NCBI RefSeq assembly: GCF_009823805.1
Contig: NZ_WUEK01000012.1
Location: forward strand, 113,522-177,521
Source: Nocardioides flavescens
Lineage (GTDB): Bacteria; Actinomycetota; Actinomycetes; Propionibacteriales; Nocardioidaceae
DNA length: 64,000 bases
Direction of reading: 5' to 3'
The translations under genes were made by a program, and so were the position numbers. The notes beneath the pieces are model-generated. The model was not told the origin of the DNA. It saw only the letters and a list, made by a program, of their open reading frames with translations, and ran no database searches. Below, in pieces: positions 8,998-17,518 of this stretch; the first letter of the stretch is position 1, and every line of letters starts with the position of its first letter.

Positions 8998-9094
8998 GGG
9001 TGGTTTCGAGACACGACTTCGTCGTTCCTCAACCACCGGTGTCGGCCAGCTCCGGTGGTTGAGGAGGCCGGCTACGGCCGTCTCGAAACCACCC
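8998..9094. repeat. REP-like hairpin repeats, head-to-head pair
   Basis: There are two units. The first (8998-9039, plus orientation) is GTGGTTTCGAGAC, hairpin ACGAC-TTC-GTCGT, then CCTCAACCACCGG. The second (9053-9094, inverted) has the stem GGCCG-GCTA-CGGCC and ends GTCTCGAAACCACC. They lie between convergent genes. The inverted unit runs into the 3' end of the MMPL gene and encodes its last residues and stop codon. Confidence 0.85.
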
Positions 9095-11087
9095 GCCGCG
9101 GCCACCAGAAGCGGTCGCCCAGCTCCAGCGCGAGCGCCGGCACGACGACGGTGCGCACGAGCAGGGTGTCGAGCAGCACCCCGATGCAGATCACCGTGCC
9201 GATCTGGGCGAGCACCACGAGCGGCAGCACGCCGAGCACGAGGAACACCGCCGCGAGCAGGATGCCGGCGCTGGTGATGACGCCACCGGTGGCGGCCAGC
9301 GCGCGCAGCATGCCCTCGCGGGTGCCGTGCTCGGCGGCCTCCTCCTTGGCCCTCGTGACCAGGAAGATGTTGTAGTCGACGCCCAGCGCGACCAGGAACA
9401 GGAACGCGAACAGCGGCACCTGGCTGTCGATGGCCCCGAAGCCCAGCACGCCGGTGAAGATCCACCACGCCACGCCCAGGGCGGCGGCGTACGTCGCCAC
9501 GACGGTCGCGACGAGGAGCAGCGGCGCGACGACCGAGCGCAGCAGCACCCCGAGGCCGATCAGCACCAGGCCGAGGATGAGCGGCAGGATCAGCCGCAGG
9601 TCGCGTCCGGCCGCCTCCTCGCCGTCGACGGTCTGGGCCTCGGTGCCGGTGACGTGGGTGCCGGGCAGGTCGGCGACGGCGTCGCGGATGCGCTCGACGG
9701 TGGTGGTGTTCTCGGCCGAGCCGGACGCGCCGTCCAGCACGACCTGGACGGTGCTGACCCCGCCGCCCGACTCGCCGGGGCGGGCCGAGGCGACACCCGG
9801 CAGGTCTCCGACGGCTGCGAGGACCGCGGCCGGGTCGCCCGTCGTGACCACCTGCGTCGGGTCCGAGGTGCCCGCCGGGAACGACTCGCCGAGCCGCTGC
9901 GCGGCGGTGATCGCCTGCGGCTCGTCGAGGAACTGCTCGGACTGGTCGAGCCCGAGGTCGACGCGGAACAGCCCGGCGGCCATCGCGACCAGGACGAGCG
10001 CGCCGGCGACGACGACGGCGCCGGGGCGGCGGGCGACGCGGGTGCCGATGCGGTGCCAGACGGTGTCGGTCTCGACGATCGGGGTCTGCCCCACGCGGGG
10101 AACGCGCGGCCAGAACACCCACCGTCCGCACGCGACCAGGGCCGACGGGAGCACCAGCAGCACCGCGGCCGCGGCGACGACGACGCCGATGGCGCAGGCG
10201 AGGCCGAGCCCGCGGGTCGTCGGCGTCAGGGAGAGCAGCAGCGTGAGCAGACCGAGCACGACGGTGGTGGCGCTGCTGAGCACGGCCTCCGCCGTACGCC
10301 GGCGGGCGCGGGCCATCGCGGCCCAGCGGTCGTCCTCGTGGCGCAGCTCGTCGCGGTAGCGCGAGATGAGCAGCAGCGCGTAGTCGGTGCCGGCGCCGAA
10401 GACCAGCACCGACAGGATGCCGATGGTCGACTCGTCCCAGGCGACGTCGACGGCGGCCATGACCTGCGTGGCGGCGACGCCGGCGAACCGGTCGGCGAGC
10501 CCCACGACGGTGAGCGGGACCAGCCACAGGACCGGGCTGCGGTAGGTCACGATGAGCAGGAACGCCACGACGAGCGCCGTCGCGAGCAGCAGGCGCGTGT
10601 TGGCGCCGTCGAAGACCGCGGAGAGGTCCGCCGTGATCGCCGCGGGCCCGGTGACCTCGGCGCGCACCCCGTCGGGCGCGTCCGCGGCGAGCCGGTCGCG
10701 CAGGTCGGTGACCTCGGAGCTCACCTCGGCCTGGTCGCGCGACGGCACGCTGGTCACGGCCAGCGCCGCGGTGCCGTCGTCGGAGACCGTCGGATCGGCG
10801 CCGCCCAGGTCGGCGGCCTGCTGGCGCAGGTCGCTGAGCTGCTCCTCGGTCAGGGTGCCCTCGTCGGCCGTCCACAGCACGAGGGCGACCTCGGTGTCGG
10901 ACTCGGGCAGCCGGTCGAGCAGCGCCGTGGCCTCAGTGCTGTCCAGGCCGCGCGGCAGGGCATCGGTCGACAGTCGCTCGCGGCTGCCCTCGCCGAGGGC
11001 CACCGTGGTGGCGGCGACGGCGACGAGCATCAGCACGGCGACGAGCCAGCTGAGGCGGCGGACGCCGAGGACGGTGGGGGCGGTCAT
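9072..11087 (-). CDS. MMPL family RND-type transporter
   Basis: ATG 11087 with AGGAG upstream gives 671 aa. It has two repeats of one helix, a large extracellular domain and five helices (about residues 1-330 and 340-660), the layout of MmpL/HpnN-type RND exporters. The TM4 region has FGAGTDYALLLISRYRDEL (GxxxDY motif) and the second repeat FLVALGVDYNIFLVTRAKEE. These carry the proton-relay Asp-Tyr pairs. It likely exports lipids or drugs. It is divergent from a MarR repressor that probably controls it. Its last residues (VVSRRP-stop) are encoded by a REP-like repeat unit, so the native C-terminus seems to have been replaced. Confidence 0.9.
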   Translation of the reverse strand: MTAPTVLGVRRLSWLVAVLMLVAVAATTVALGEGSRERLSTDALPRGLDSTEATALLDRLPESDTEVALVLWTADEGTLTEEQLSDLRQQAADLGGADPTVSDDGTAALAVTSVPSRDQAEVSSEVTDLRDRLAADAPDGVRAEVTGPAAITADLSAVFDGANTRLLLATALVVAFLLIVTYRSPVLWLVPLTVVGLADRFAGVAATQVMAAVDVAWDESTIGILSVLVFGAGTDYALLLISRYRDELRHEDDRWAAMARARRRTAEAVLSSATTVVLGLLTLLLSLTPTTRGLGLACAIGVVVAAAAVLLVLPSALVACGRWVFWPRVPRVGQTPIVETDTVWHRIGTRVARRPGAVVVAGALVLVAMAAGLFRVDLGLDQSEQFLDEPQAITAAQRLGESFPAGTSDPTQVVTTGDPAAVLAAVGDLPGVASARPGESGGGVSTVQVVLDGASGSAENTTTVERIRDAVADLPGTHVTGTEAQTVDGEEAAGRDLRLILPLILGLVLIGLGVLLRSVVAPLLLVATVVATYAAALGVAWWIFTGVLGFGAIDSQVPLFAFLFLVALGVDYNIFLVTRAKEEAAEHGTREGMLRALAATGGVITSAGILLAAVFLVLGVLPLVVLAQIGTVICIGVLLDTLLVRTVVVPALALELGDRFWWPRRVVSRRP

Positions 11088-11135
11088 GATGGCTCCTGGG
11101 ACGTGGGGTGCTCCGACTCGTCAACAGTACCTCAT

Positions 11136-11146
11136 TTGCTTAGCAA
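11136..11146. promoter_or_regulatory. MarR-type operator TTGCT-T-AGCAA
   Basis: This 11-bp palindrome sits in an AT-rich island of the 83-bp divergent region between the MMPL exporter and the MarR gene, 25 bp before the latter's start. TTGC...GCAA half-sites are common for MarR-family repressors, so it probably mediates joint autoregulation. Confidence 0.5.
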
Positions 11147-11170
11147 TCAAACACGTGAGCAGTTAAACTG

Positions 11171-11692
11171 GTGAGTGACATGACCGACGACGTGCCCGAC
11201 CTCGACCTGCAGCGCGGTCTCGAGGCCGGCTTCGACCACGAGCGCGTGCCGACCTCGGTCGCGCTCGAGGTGCTGCGCGCCGTCATCGGGGAGTCGGGCC
11301 GGGTGCGCCACGCCGTCTCGCGCCGGGCGGGGCTGAGCGAGTCCGAGCTCGACGCCCTGCAGCACCTGATGACGATGCCCGACGGCGCGCACCTCGGACC
11401 GGCCGACCTCAGCCGCCTCCTGCACGTCACCAGCGCCGCCGCCACCCAGATCACCGACCGGCTCGTCTCCCGCGGCCACGTCGAGCGCGAGCCCGATCCC
11501 GGCGACCGGCGCCGCACCCGGCTGGTCGTCACGCCGTCCGGCCGCGCGGAGGTGATCGGCTACCTGATGCCGATGTTCGAGGGCCTCGGGCGGTGGGACG
11601 GCGAGTTCAGCGCCGAGGAGCGGGCCGTGGTGCACCGCTACCTGGTCGGCGTGCGCGAGGTCCTCACCCGGGTCGCCGACGGTCAGGGCTGA
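11171..11692 (+). CDS. MarR family transcriptional regulator
   Basis: GTG 11171 (or ATG 11180) gives about 173 aa. The winged helix is clear: LSESELDALQHLMTM, LGPADLSRLLHVTSAAATQITDRLVSRGHVERE and the wing DPGDRRRTRLVVTPSGRA. MarR proteins bind palindromes as dimers and release on ligand binding. The gene is divergent from the MMPL exporter with a TTGCTTAGCAA palindrome between, so it is likely the repressor of that pump and of itself. Its end overlaps the convergent downstream gene by 10 bp. Confidence 0.9.
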   Translation: MSDMTDDVPDLDLQRGLEAGFDHERVPTSVALEVLRAVIGESGRVRHAVSRRAGLSESELDALQHLMTMPDGAHLGPADLSRLLHVTSAAATQITDRLVSRGHVEREPDPGDRRRTRLVVTPSGRAEVIGYLMPMFEGLGRWDGEFSAEERAVVHRYLVGVREVLTRVADGQG

Positions 11693-12432
11693 CCGAGCAC
11701 CGCCTGCGGTGCGCGCTGGCGCACCAGCTCATCCCAGGCGGCCCGGGCGGTCGCCGGGTCGGGGGCGAAGACCGAGACCGCCCAGGGCAGCCGGGCGTAG
11801 CCGCCGGTGATCCGCGACGGCTCCCCGGCGGTGTCGTCCATCAGCAGCCGGCCACCGCGCGCGCCATCGATCTTGGCCAGGTGCTCGGGCCCGGCCTTGG
11901 CGACCATCCACTGCGCGAGCTCGGCCGGGTCGACGACCTCGTCGTAGGCGAGGGTGACGCGGCGCCCGTCGACGCGGGCGGTGCACGTCCACGACAGCGT
12001 CACGGCGTACGCGCGCCCCTCGGTCGGGGCCGGTCGGCACCGCGACGAGGTCGGGTCGAACGTCGGGAAGACCCACGCGAGCCCGTCCGTCCCGCTGGGG
12101 AGAGGGCAGGTCGCCAGGCTGGGGGTGGCCCGGCCGTCCCAGCAGGTGCCCGCCCGTGCGGGCGCGGGATCGGCGGTCGGGGTCTCGGTCGGGGTCTCGG
12201 TGGGTGAGGGAGTCGGCGCGGTGGTCGGCGCGGTGGTCGGCGCGGGGCCTGCGGTGGGCAGGCTGTCGCTCGAGGTGGGGCGCAGCCGCTCGTCGGCGGG
12301 GCCGCGGGTGTCGCGGTAGACGCCGAGGCCGTAGTAGACCGAGCCGACGATCAGGACGAGCGCGACGGCGACGAGCAGCAGCGCGTCCCAGGTGCGCGGG
12401 CGCGCCCGCGGGCGCGCAGGGTCGTTCGACAC
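11683..12432 (-). CDS. Membrane-anchored extracytoplasmic protein, unknown function
   Basis: GTG 12432 behind a GGGGGGAAGAA purine tract gives 249 aa. A short basic N-terminus (RPRARPRTW) precedes one transmembrane helix (about residues 16-36). Next comes a Pro/Thr/Ser linker with PTETPTETPT and TTAPTTAPTP repeats (about 60-95). The folded domain has four Cys (CWDG, CPL, CRP, CTA) that could form disulfides. Conserved-looking Trp residues occur in the domain (LAWVFPTFDP, ARLPWAVSVF). It is predicted to be anchored by the N-terminal helix with the domain outside. I do not recognise the domain. It is preceded by a hairpin that probably terminates ppgK. Confidence 0.7.
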   Translation of the reverse strand: MSNDPARPRARPRTWDALLLVAVALVLIVGSVYYGLGVYRDTRGPADERLRPTSSDSLPTAGPAPTTAPTTAPTPSPTETPTETPTADPAPARAGTCWDGRATPSLATCPLPSGTDGLAWVFPTFDPTSSRCRPAPTEGRAYAVTLSWTCTARVDGRRVTLAYDEVVDPAELAQWMVAKAGPEHLAKIDGARGGRLLMDDTAGEPSRITGGYARLPWAVSVFAPDPATARAAWDELVRQRAPQAVLGQP

Positions 12433-12454
12433 TTCTTCCCCCCAAGCCGGGACG

Positions 12455-12472
12455 GAGAGCCCCCCGGCTCTC
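12455..12472. terminator. Hairpin after ppgK
   Basis: GAGAGCC and GGCTCTC form a perfect 7-bp stem with a CCCC loop. It lies 65 bp past the ppgK stop and just before the GTG of the next minus-strand gene. A terminator or attenuating hairpin is the simplest reading. Confidence 0.5.
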
Positions 12473-12536
12473 GTGTGTCCCCTCCGGGTCAGTGTGCCCG
12501 CTGCGTCCAGACCCACACCTTCTTGGCGCGTGCGAA

Positions 12537-13304
12537 CTAGCGCGGTGTGGGGTCCAGCCCCTCGCTGGCGTACAGCGCGGCGCCGACGACCCCGGCCTTG
12601 TTGAGCAGCGTGGCGGGCACGATCTCGGTGTCGATGTCGACGTGGGGGAGGAACTCGTCGGCCTGCTTGCTGATCCCGCCGCCGACGACGATCAGGTCGG
12701 GGGAGAAGAGCTTCTCCAGCGTGCGGTAGTACTTCGTCAGGCGCTTGCCCCAGTGCTTCCAGCTGAGGTCCTCGCGCTCGCGGGCGCTGTTCGCGGCCTT
12801 GTGCTCGGCGTTGTGCCCGTCGACCTCGAGGTGGCCGAGCTCGGAGTTGGGCACGAGCACGCCGTCGTAGACCATCGCCGAGCCGATCCCGGTGCCGAGC
12901 GTGGTGACGATGACCAGACCGCTGCGGCCCTTGGCCGCGCCGTACCTCGCCTCGGCGAGGCCCGCCGCGTCGGCGTCGTTGACGACGTGGACGGCTCGGC
13001 CGGTCGCGTGGCTGAACAACCGGTCGGCGTCGGTGCCGATCCAGGAGTCGTCGATGTTGGCGGCGGAGTGCACGACCCCGTGGCGCACGACGCCCGGCAC
13101 CGTGACCCCGATGGGGCCGGTTGAGTCGGGGAAGTGCTTGAGGAGATCGACGAACACCTCGGCGACCGCGTCGGGCGTCGCCGGCTGCGGGGTCTTGATC
13201 CGCTCGCGCTCGGCCGCGAAGTCGCCGGCGGCCAGGTCGACCGGCGCCCCCTTGATGCCGGTGCCGCCGAAGTCGATGCCGAAGGGATGGTTCGCCACGT
13301 CCAT
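12537..13304 (-). CDS. ppgK: Polyphosphate glucokinase
   Basis: ATG 13304 gives 255 aa, the usual size. ROK/ASKHA motifs are present: FGIDFGGTGIKGA (phosphate 1), NDADAAGLAEARYG, VTTLGTGIGSAMVYDG (phosphate 2), ELGHLEVDGHNAEHKA, and VVGGGISKQADEFLPH (adenosine loop). The enzyme phosphorylates glucose with polyphosphate or ATP (EC 2.7.1.63) in the cytoplasm and is typical of actinobacteria. The gene is divergent from the ABC exporter with only 21 bp between the two starts, so promoters must overlap the coding ends. Confidence 0.95.
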   Translation of the reverse strand: MDVANHPFGIDFGGTGIKGAPVDLAAGDFAAERERIKTPQPATPDAVAEVFVDLLKHFPDSTGPIGVTVPGVVRHGVVHSAANIDDSWIGTDADRLFSHATGRAVHVVNDADAAGLAEARYGAAKGRSGLVIVTTLGTGIGSAMVYDGVLVPNSELGHLEVDGHNAEHKAANSAREREDLSWKHWGKRLTKYYRTLEKLFSPDLIVVGGGISKQADEFLPHVDIDTEIVPATLLNKAGVVGAALYASEGLDPTPR

Positions 13305-13325
13305 GGATTCTGCAGTACCCCACCG

Positions 13326-14351
13326 ATGAGTTCGAGGCGACGGCCGGGTCGGAGCGCCGTGGAGATGATCGAGGCCCGGGGGCTGGTGCAGACTTTCCGC
13401 ACCGGCCGGGGCAAGGAGAAGAAGGACGTGCACGCGGTGCGCGGGGTGCACCTCGACGTGGGCAAGGGCGAGGTGCTCGGCTTCCTCGGACCCAACGGTG
13501 CGGGCAAGACGACGACGCTGCGGATGCTGACGACGCTGCTGAGGCCGACGGCGGGCACGGCCCGGGTCGCGGGGTACGACGTGGCGACGCAACCGGTCGA
13601 CGTACGCCGCAGCATCGGCTACTGCTCGCAGGTCGGCTCGACGTTCTCGGGTGCCTACGCCGGGGACGAGGTCGTCGACCACGGGATGCTCTACGGGATG
13701 TCGCGCCGGGCGGCGGTCGCGAAGGGCCACGAGCTGTTCGAGATGCTGCAGCTCGACGGGCTGTGGAAGCGGATGCCCAAGAACATGTCGGGCGGGCAGA
13801 AGCGGCGCCTCGACGTCGCGATGGCGCTGGTGCACTCCCCGGGTCTGGTCTTCCTCGACGAGCCGACGACGGGCCTGGACCCGCAGGCGCGGGCCAACCT
13901 GTGGAGCCACATCGAGGCGCTGCGCTCCGAGCAGGGGGTGACGGTCTTCCTCACGACGCACTACCTCGACGAGGCCGACGCGCTCGCCGACCGGATCGTC
14001 ATCATCGACCGGGGCGAGATCGTCGCGAGCGACACCGCCGACGAGCTCAAGGCCAGCGTCGCCGGCGATCTGGTCGCCCTCGAGGTCGCCTCCGACGACC
14101 AGGTCAGTCCCGCACGGGAGCGGCTGGCCCGGCTCAGCGACGACGTCGAGGTCGCCGGGCGGCGCGTCTCGGGACGCGTGGCCCGCGCCGGCAAGGCCGT
14201 GCCGGGGCTGCTGCGCGAGCTGGAGGGCGCCTGCGTCTCACTCGAGTCCATCGAGGTCGTGCGGCCCACCCTCGACGACGTGTTCCTGACCCTCACCGGG
14301 CGCTCGCTGCGCGACGCCGACGCCCCCTCCCTCGAAGGAGAGAAGCAGTGA
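13326..14351 (+). CDS. ABC exporter ATP-binding protein (DrrA-like)
   Basis: ATG 13326 gives 341 aa; GTG 13359, preceded by CGGAG, is a good alternative. Motifs are Walker A GPNGAGKTTT, Q-loop YCSQVGS, signature MSGGQKRR, Walker B VFLDEPTTGLD and H-loop TTHYLDEAD. A 90-residue C-terminal extension typical of DrrA/daunorubicin-type ATPases follows. With the permease overlapping by GTGA it forms a two-gene ABC-2 exporter for drugs or lipids. Substrate unknown. Confidence 0.93.
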   Translation: MSSRRRPGRSAVEMIEARGLVQTFRTGRGKEKKDVHAVRGVHLDVGKGEVLGFLGPNGAGKTTTLRMLTTLLRPTAGTARVAGYDVATQPVDVRRSIGYCSQVGSTFSGAYAGDEVVDHGMLYGMSRRAAVAKGHELFEMLQLDGLWKRMPKNMSGGQKRRLDVAMALVHSPGLVFLDEPTTGLDPQARANLWSHIEALRSEQGVTVFLTTHYLDEADALADRIVIIDRGEIVASDTADELKASVAGDLVALEVASDDQVSPARERLARLSDDVEVAGRRVSGRVARAGKAVPGLLRELEGACVSLESIEVVRPTLDDVFLTLTGRSLRDADAPSLEGEKQ

Positions 14352-15112
14352 CCCGCTACCTGCGCGAGTGCTCGGTGGTGTTCCGCCGCCAGCTGCGGAT
14401 GAACCTGCGCAACCCCGCCTGGGTGCTGATCGGCATCCTGCAGCCGGTGCTCTACCTGCTGCTGTTCGGACCGCTGCTCAAACCCCTGGTCGGCTCCTTC
14501 GGCGTCGGCACCGACAACGCCTACACCTTCCTCGTGCCGGGCCTGCTGGTGCAGCTGGGGATGTTCGGGGCGTTCTTCGCCGGCTTCTCGCTCATCGCGG
14601 AGTGGCGTGAGGGCGTCATCGAGGCCGAGCGGGTGACGCCGGCCGCGCGCTCGGCGCTGCTGGTCGGCCGCCTGTGGCGCGACGTGCTGCAGCTCTTCGT
14701 CCAGGCGATGATCCTCGTCGGCCTCGGGTACGCCGTCGGCATGCGCGGCTCGGTGGGCGGCGTCGTGCTCGGCGTGCTGATCACCCTGCTCGTCGGTGGG
14801 GCCTGCGCCGCGGCGTCCAACGCGCTCGCGCTGGTCTCGAAGAGCGAGGACGTGATGGCCCCCGTGGTCAACATCGTGATGATGCCGGTGCTGCTGCTCA
14901 GCGGCATCCTGCTGCCGATGACGATCGGCGCGGCCTGGCTGCAGACCGTCAGCGACTTCATGCCGTTCCGTTACGTCGTCGACGCGGTCCGTGACGGCTT
15001 CGCCGGCGACGTCGCCAGCTCCGCGGTCGCCTGGGGCACGCTGTGGGCCGTCGCGCTCTTCGCCCTCGCGATGTGGTGGGGGGCGTCGGTGTTCAGGAGG
15101 GAGAACGCCTGA
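14348..15112 (+). CDS. ABC-2 type exporter permease (DrrB-like)
   Basis: GTG 14348 overlaps the ATPase stop by 4 bp and gives 254 aa with six hydrophobic helices. It has the ABC-2 fold: an N-terminal amphipathic start (FRRQLRMNLRNPAWVLIGILQPVLYLLLF) and GFSLIAEWREGVIEAERVTPAARSALLVGR. The latter is the coupling-helix motif EWREGVIE...RVTP of the DrrB family. The gene ends with a basic tail and only 6 bp separate it from the convergent TPR-ATPase stop. Confidence 0.92.
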   Translation: MTRYLRECSVVFRRQLRMNLRNPAWVLIGILQPVLYLLLFGPLLKPLVGSFGVGTDNAYTFLVPGLLVQLGMFGAFFAGFSLIAEWREGVIEAERVTPAARSALLVGRLWRDVLQLFVQAMILVGLGYAVGMRGSVGGVVLGVLITLLVGGACAAASNALALVSKSEDVMAPVVNIVMMPVLLLSGILLPMTIGAAWLQTVSDFMPFRYVVDAVRDGFAGDVASSAVAWGTLWAVALFALAMWWGASVFRRENA

Positions 15113-15118
15113 TCCGCA

Positions 15119-17518
15119 TCAGCCGAGGAGCCGCTTGACTGCAGCAGTGTCGGGATGATCGGGACCCAGGACCACTTCGAGTCCGGCCACAGCACGCGTT
15201 GCGAGTCGGCGTGATGTGTCGTCGGCTCCTGCCGCTCGGTGGGCCCGGGCAAGACTCGAAAGGGTGAAGAGGGAGTCAGGGTGCTGGGTGCCGAGGACCT
15301 GAGATTGGGTCTCCAAGATTGATGACAAGAGGGCTAGCGCTTCCTCGTGCTGCCCTGTGACACCTAGGCTGATCGCCAGATTGGTACGGGTCATCAAGTA
15401 GTTCGGGTGTTCCGGACCGAGCACCCGGAATTGGGCGTCGGACACTTCTCGAAGAAGAGGGATCGCTGCCGCGCGCTCATTTCGGGAGGCGAGTACGACG
15501 GCGAGGTTGGCCTTGGATTGAAGCGTGGACGGGTGTTCGTCACCTCGGACTTCTGCCAAGCCGCGTGCCGCCTCTTCGGCGGTCGCAAGCGCCTCTTCGA
15601 ACCGGCCCAGCGTCAGGTAGGTGGTGCTCAGGTTAAGCAGTGCAGCGAGAGTGTCCGAAGATCCCCGTCCGAGGAGTTCGGTCATAGCTGCGACAACGCT
15701 CTCCTTCAATTCACAGGCCTCTTCATCTCGGCCGAGACTTGAGTAGGTCGCTGCCAGGTTGCTCCGCGCGGTCAAGGTTTCTGGATGGTTGGCGCCTTGC
15801 AGCATTGTGCGTTCTTCGAGGACCCATTCCTCGAGCTCCAGCGCGAGTTCGAATCGCCCCGCCTCCCACGCGGTGATCGCCACATCCGCTCGGGTGCCCA
15901 CAGCCGCCAGCCCATCGGAGTCGACGAGCCCTGTCAGTGCCTCGTCGAAACGCCACGCCCGAGCCAACCAGCGAACAAGCTGCAACCGCGCGAGGTCCGT
16001 ACCCGTTGATGTCGCGAGTTCTCCCGCCCGTGCAATCCAAGGGTCCATCGCTGGATGACGAACACGGCCCAGCTCCGTGGCGGCCAGCTGATGCACTATC
16101 AGGCGAATTGAGGTCACCGGCAGGGTTGAGGGCAGGGCCTCGACGGCGGAGCGCACAGGTGCAGGGAGGCAGAGGAATGCGGAGGGGTCGCCTTCCGTCA
16201 GCCGTGACAGCGACAGGTCAACTTCATCCAGCAAGGCGACCGAGGGAGCCCTGGTCTTCGGCAGGCGACTGAGAGAACGTGTTACCGAGACTACGGAATC
16301 CTCGAATTGAGCCGCGATGGCCAGCTCGATGTACTTCGTCTCTGACCCATGCGCTGAGCCCAAGCCAAGCTCGTCCGGGTCGAACCAGTGCTTGAGGAAG
16401 TCGACGACGACCCGCAGCGGCTCTCCTCGGGTCTCCTTGATCTGGAAGGCCAGTCGGGCGAGCGGCTCGGCGAGCTCGTAGAAGGTCAGCCGCTTGTCGA
16501 CCTTGCCCTCCAGCAGAGGCGACGTGACGGGAGCGGCCCAGCCGCGGTCGACCAGCTCGTTGATTGTCTTGCCGAGGCTGCGCTGGTCGACGCCGAGGCG
16601 TCCGGCGAGCTCCTTGACGCTGATGGGGCGGTCGAGCGCGGCGAGTTCGGCGACGGCCACGCGTTGGCGGGGTGAGAGGCGGGCCAGCCGCTCCTGGTAG
16701 TACGGCGTGAGGTCGTCGAACCGGGTCAGCAGGAGGTCGACCAGCTCGTTCAGCCCGCTGATGGACAGCGAGGACGCGAGGGCCGACCACATCCGCGGCT
16801 GGCCTCCGGCGAGGTGCTCGATCGCGCGGAGCCGGGCTTTGGCCTCGTCGGTCCCGAGGTACCGCTCCAGGTCCGCCTGACCGGTAGCCGCGGCGATCGC
16901 CCTGAGCATCGACCCGGCGTCGTCGACACCGAACGGCTCGAGACGGCTGGTGGTGAAGAAGCCGTAGAACGGGCGGGACTGGTCGGAGAGGTTCCGGTCG
17001 ATCGCCGTGGTCGTGGCGATCATCAGCAGTGCTCGTGAGTCCTGCAGGAGATGGCGCAGGCGTTGTTGCCCGTCGTTGCCGATCGAGTCCAAGATCCAGT
17101 CGAGGTTCTCCGTGAACACCACGATAGGGCCGTCGTTCGTGGCCGCCTGAGTGAGGACACCCTCGAGAGTGGCTGCGTCCCCGTCTGACGGGAGACCAGC
17201 GGCTGAAGCCACCGCTGCCAACAGGTGGCGGTAACCGATGATCGACCACGGGTCCTCGGGAAGCCACGCGAGCTGAAGGCTGCGCCCTGCGGCGCGAAGG
17301 GCCTCGGCGCGGTGGTACGCGAGCGCGACGAGGTGGGTCTTGCCGGCACCACGCGGGCCGACCAGCAAGGTGTGGTTGCGACCCGTCCCCTCAGAGGCTT
17401 CGCGGATGCGATCCACGACCGCGGTGAGGAGCCGGTCTCGGCCGACGAAGAGCCGCTCCAACAGCTCCGGCGACATGAGCGACGGGGTGTAGCGCGAGAT
17501 GCCCGCTCCCGGGGTCAC
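15119..17518 (-). CDS. AAA+ ATPase with winged helix and C-terminal TPR array
   Basis: The GTG at 17518 overlaps the upstream gene stop (GTGA) and gives 799 aa. Residues about 25-300 are an ORC/STAND-like NTPase: FVGRDRLLTAV, Walker A GPRGAGKTHL, and a Walker B-like IVVFTENLDWIL with an atypical ENLD end. About 300-360 is a winged helix (LSPRQRVAVAELAAL...GVDQRSLGKTINEL). The C-terminal third has about five kinesin-light-chain-type TPRs with recurring HPxTL and NLA motifs (GANHPETLTARSNLA, GDEHPSTLQSKANLA, GPEHPNYLMTRTNLA). This architecture (NTPase switch plus repeat sensor) is that of STAND signal proteins, some of which act in defence. Base composition drops in the TPR half. Confidence 0.82.
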   Translation of the reverse strand: MTPGAGISRYTPSLMSPELLERLFVGRDRLLTAVVDRIREASEGTGRNHTLLVGPRGAGKTHLVALAYHRAEALRAAGRSLQLAWLPEDPWSIIGYRHLLAAVASAAGLPSDGDAATLEGVLTQAATNDGPIVVFTENLDWILDSIGNDGQQRLRHLLQDSRALLMIATTTAIDRNLSDQSRPFYGFFTTSRLEPFGVDDAGSMLRAIAAATGQADLERYLGTDEAKARLRAIEHLAGGQPRMWSALASSLSISGLNELVDLLLTRFDDLTPYYQERLARLSPRQRVAVAELAALDRPISVKELAGRLGVDQRSLGKTINELVDRGWAAPVTSPLLEGKVDKRLTFYELAEPLARLAFQIKETRGEPLRVVVDFLKHWFDPDELGLGSAHGSETKYIELAIAAQFEDSVVSVTRSLSRLPKTRAPSVALLDEVDLSLSRLTEGDPSAFLCLPAPVRSAVEALPSTLPVTSIRLIVHQLAATELGRVRHPAMDPWIARAGELATSTGTDLARLQLVRWLARAWRFDEALTGLVDSDGLAAVGTRADVAITAWEAGRFELALELEEWVLEERTMLQGANHPETLTARSNLAATYSSLGRDEEACELKESVVAAMTELLGRGSSDTLAALLNLSTTYLTLGRFEEALATAEEAARGLAEVRGDEHPSTLQSKANLAVVLASRNERAAAIPLLREVSDAQFRVLGPEHPNYLMTRTNLAISLGVTGQHEEALALLSSILETQSQVLGTQHPDSLFTLSSLARAHRAAGADDTSRRLATRAVAGLEVVLGPDHPDTAAVKRLLG

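Noticed and set aside
8998..9094. Repeats as a CRISPR array
   Set aside because: Units are hairpins in mixed orientation, scattered over the window, with no regular unique spacers and no cas genes.
14300..14351. TGA-GTG overlap read as a frameshift between DrrA- and DrrB-like genes
   Set aside because: The GTGA overlap is the usual stop-start coupling seen throughout the window, and both products are complete.
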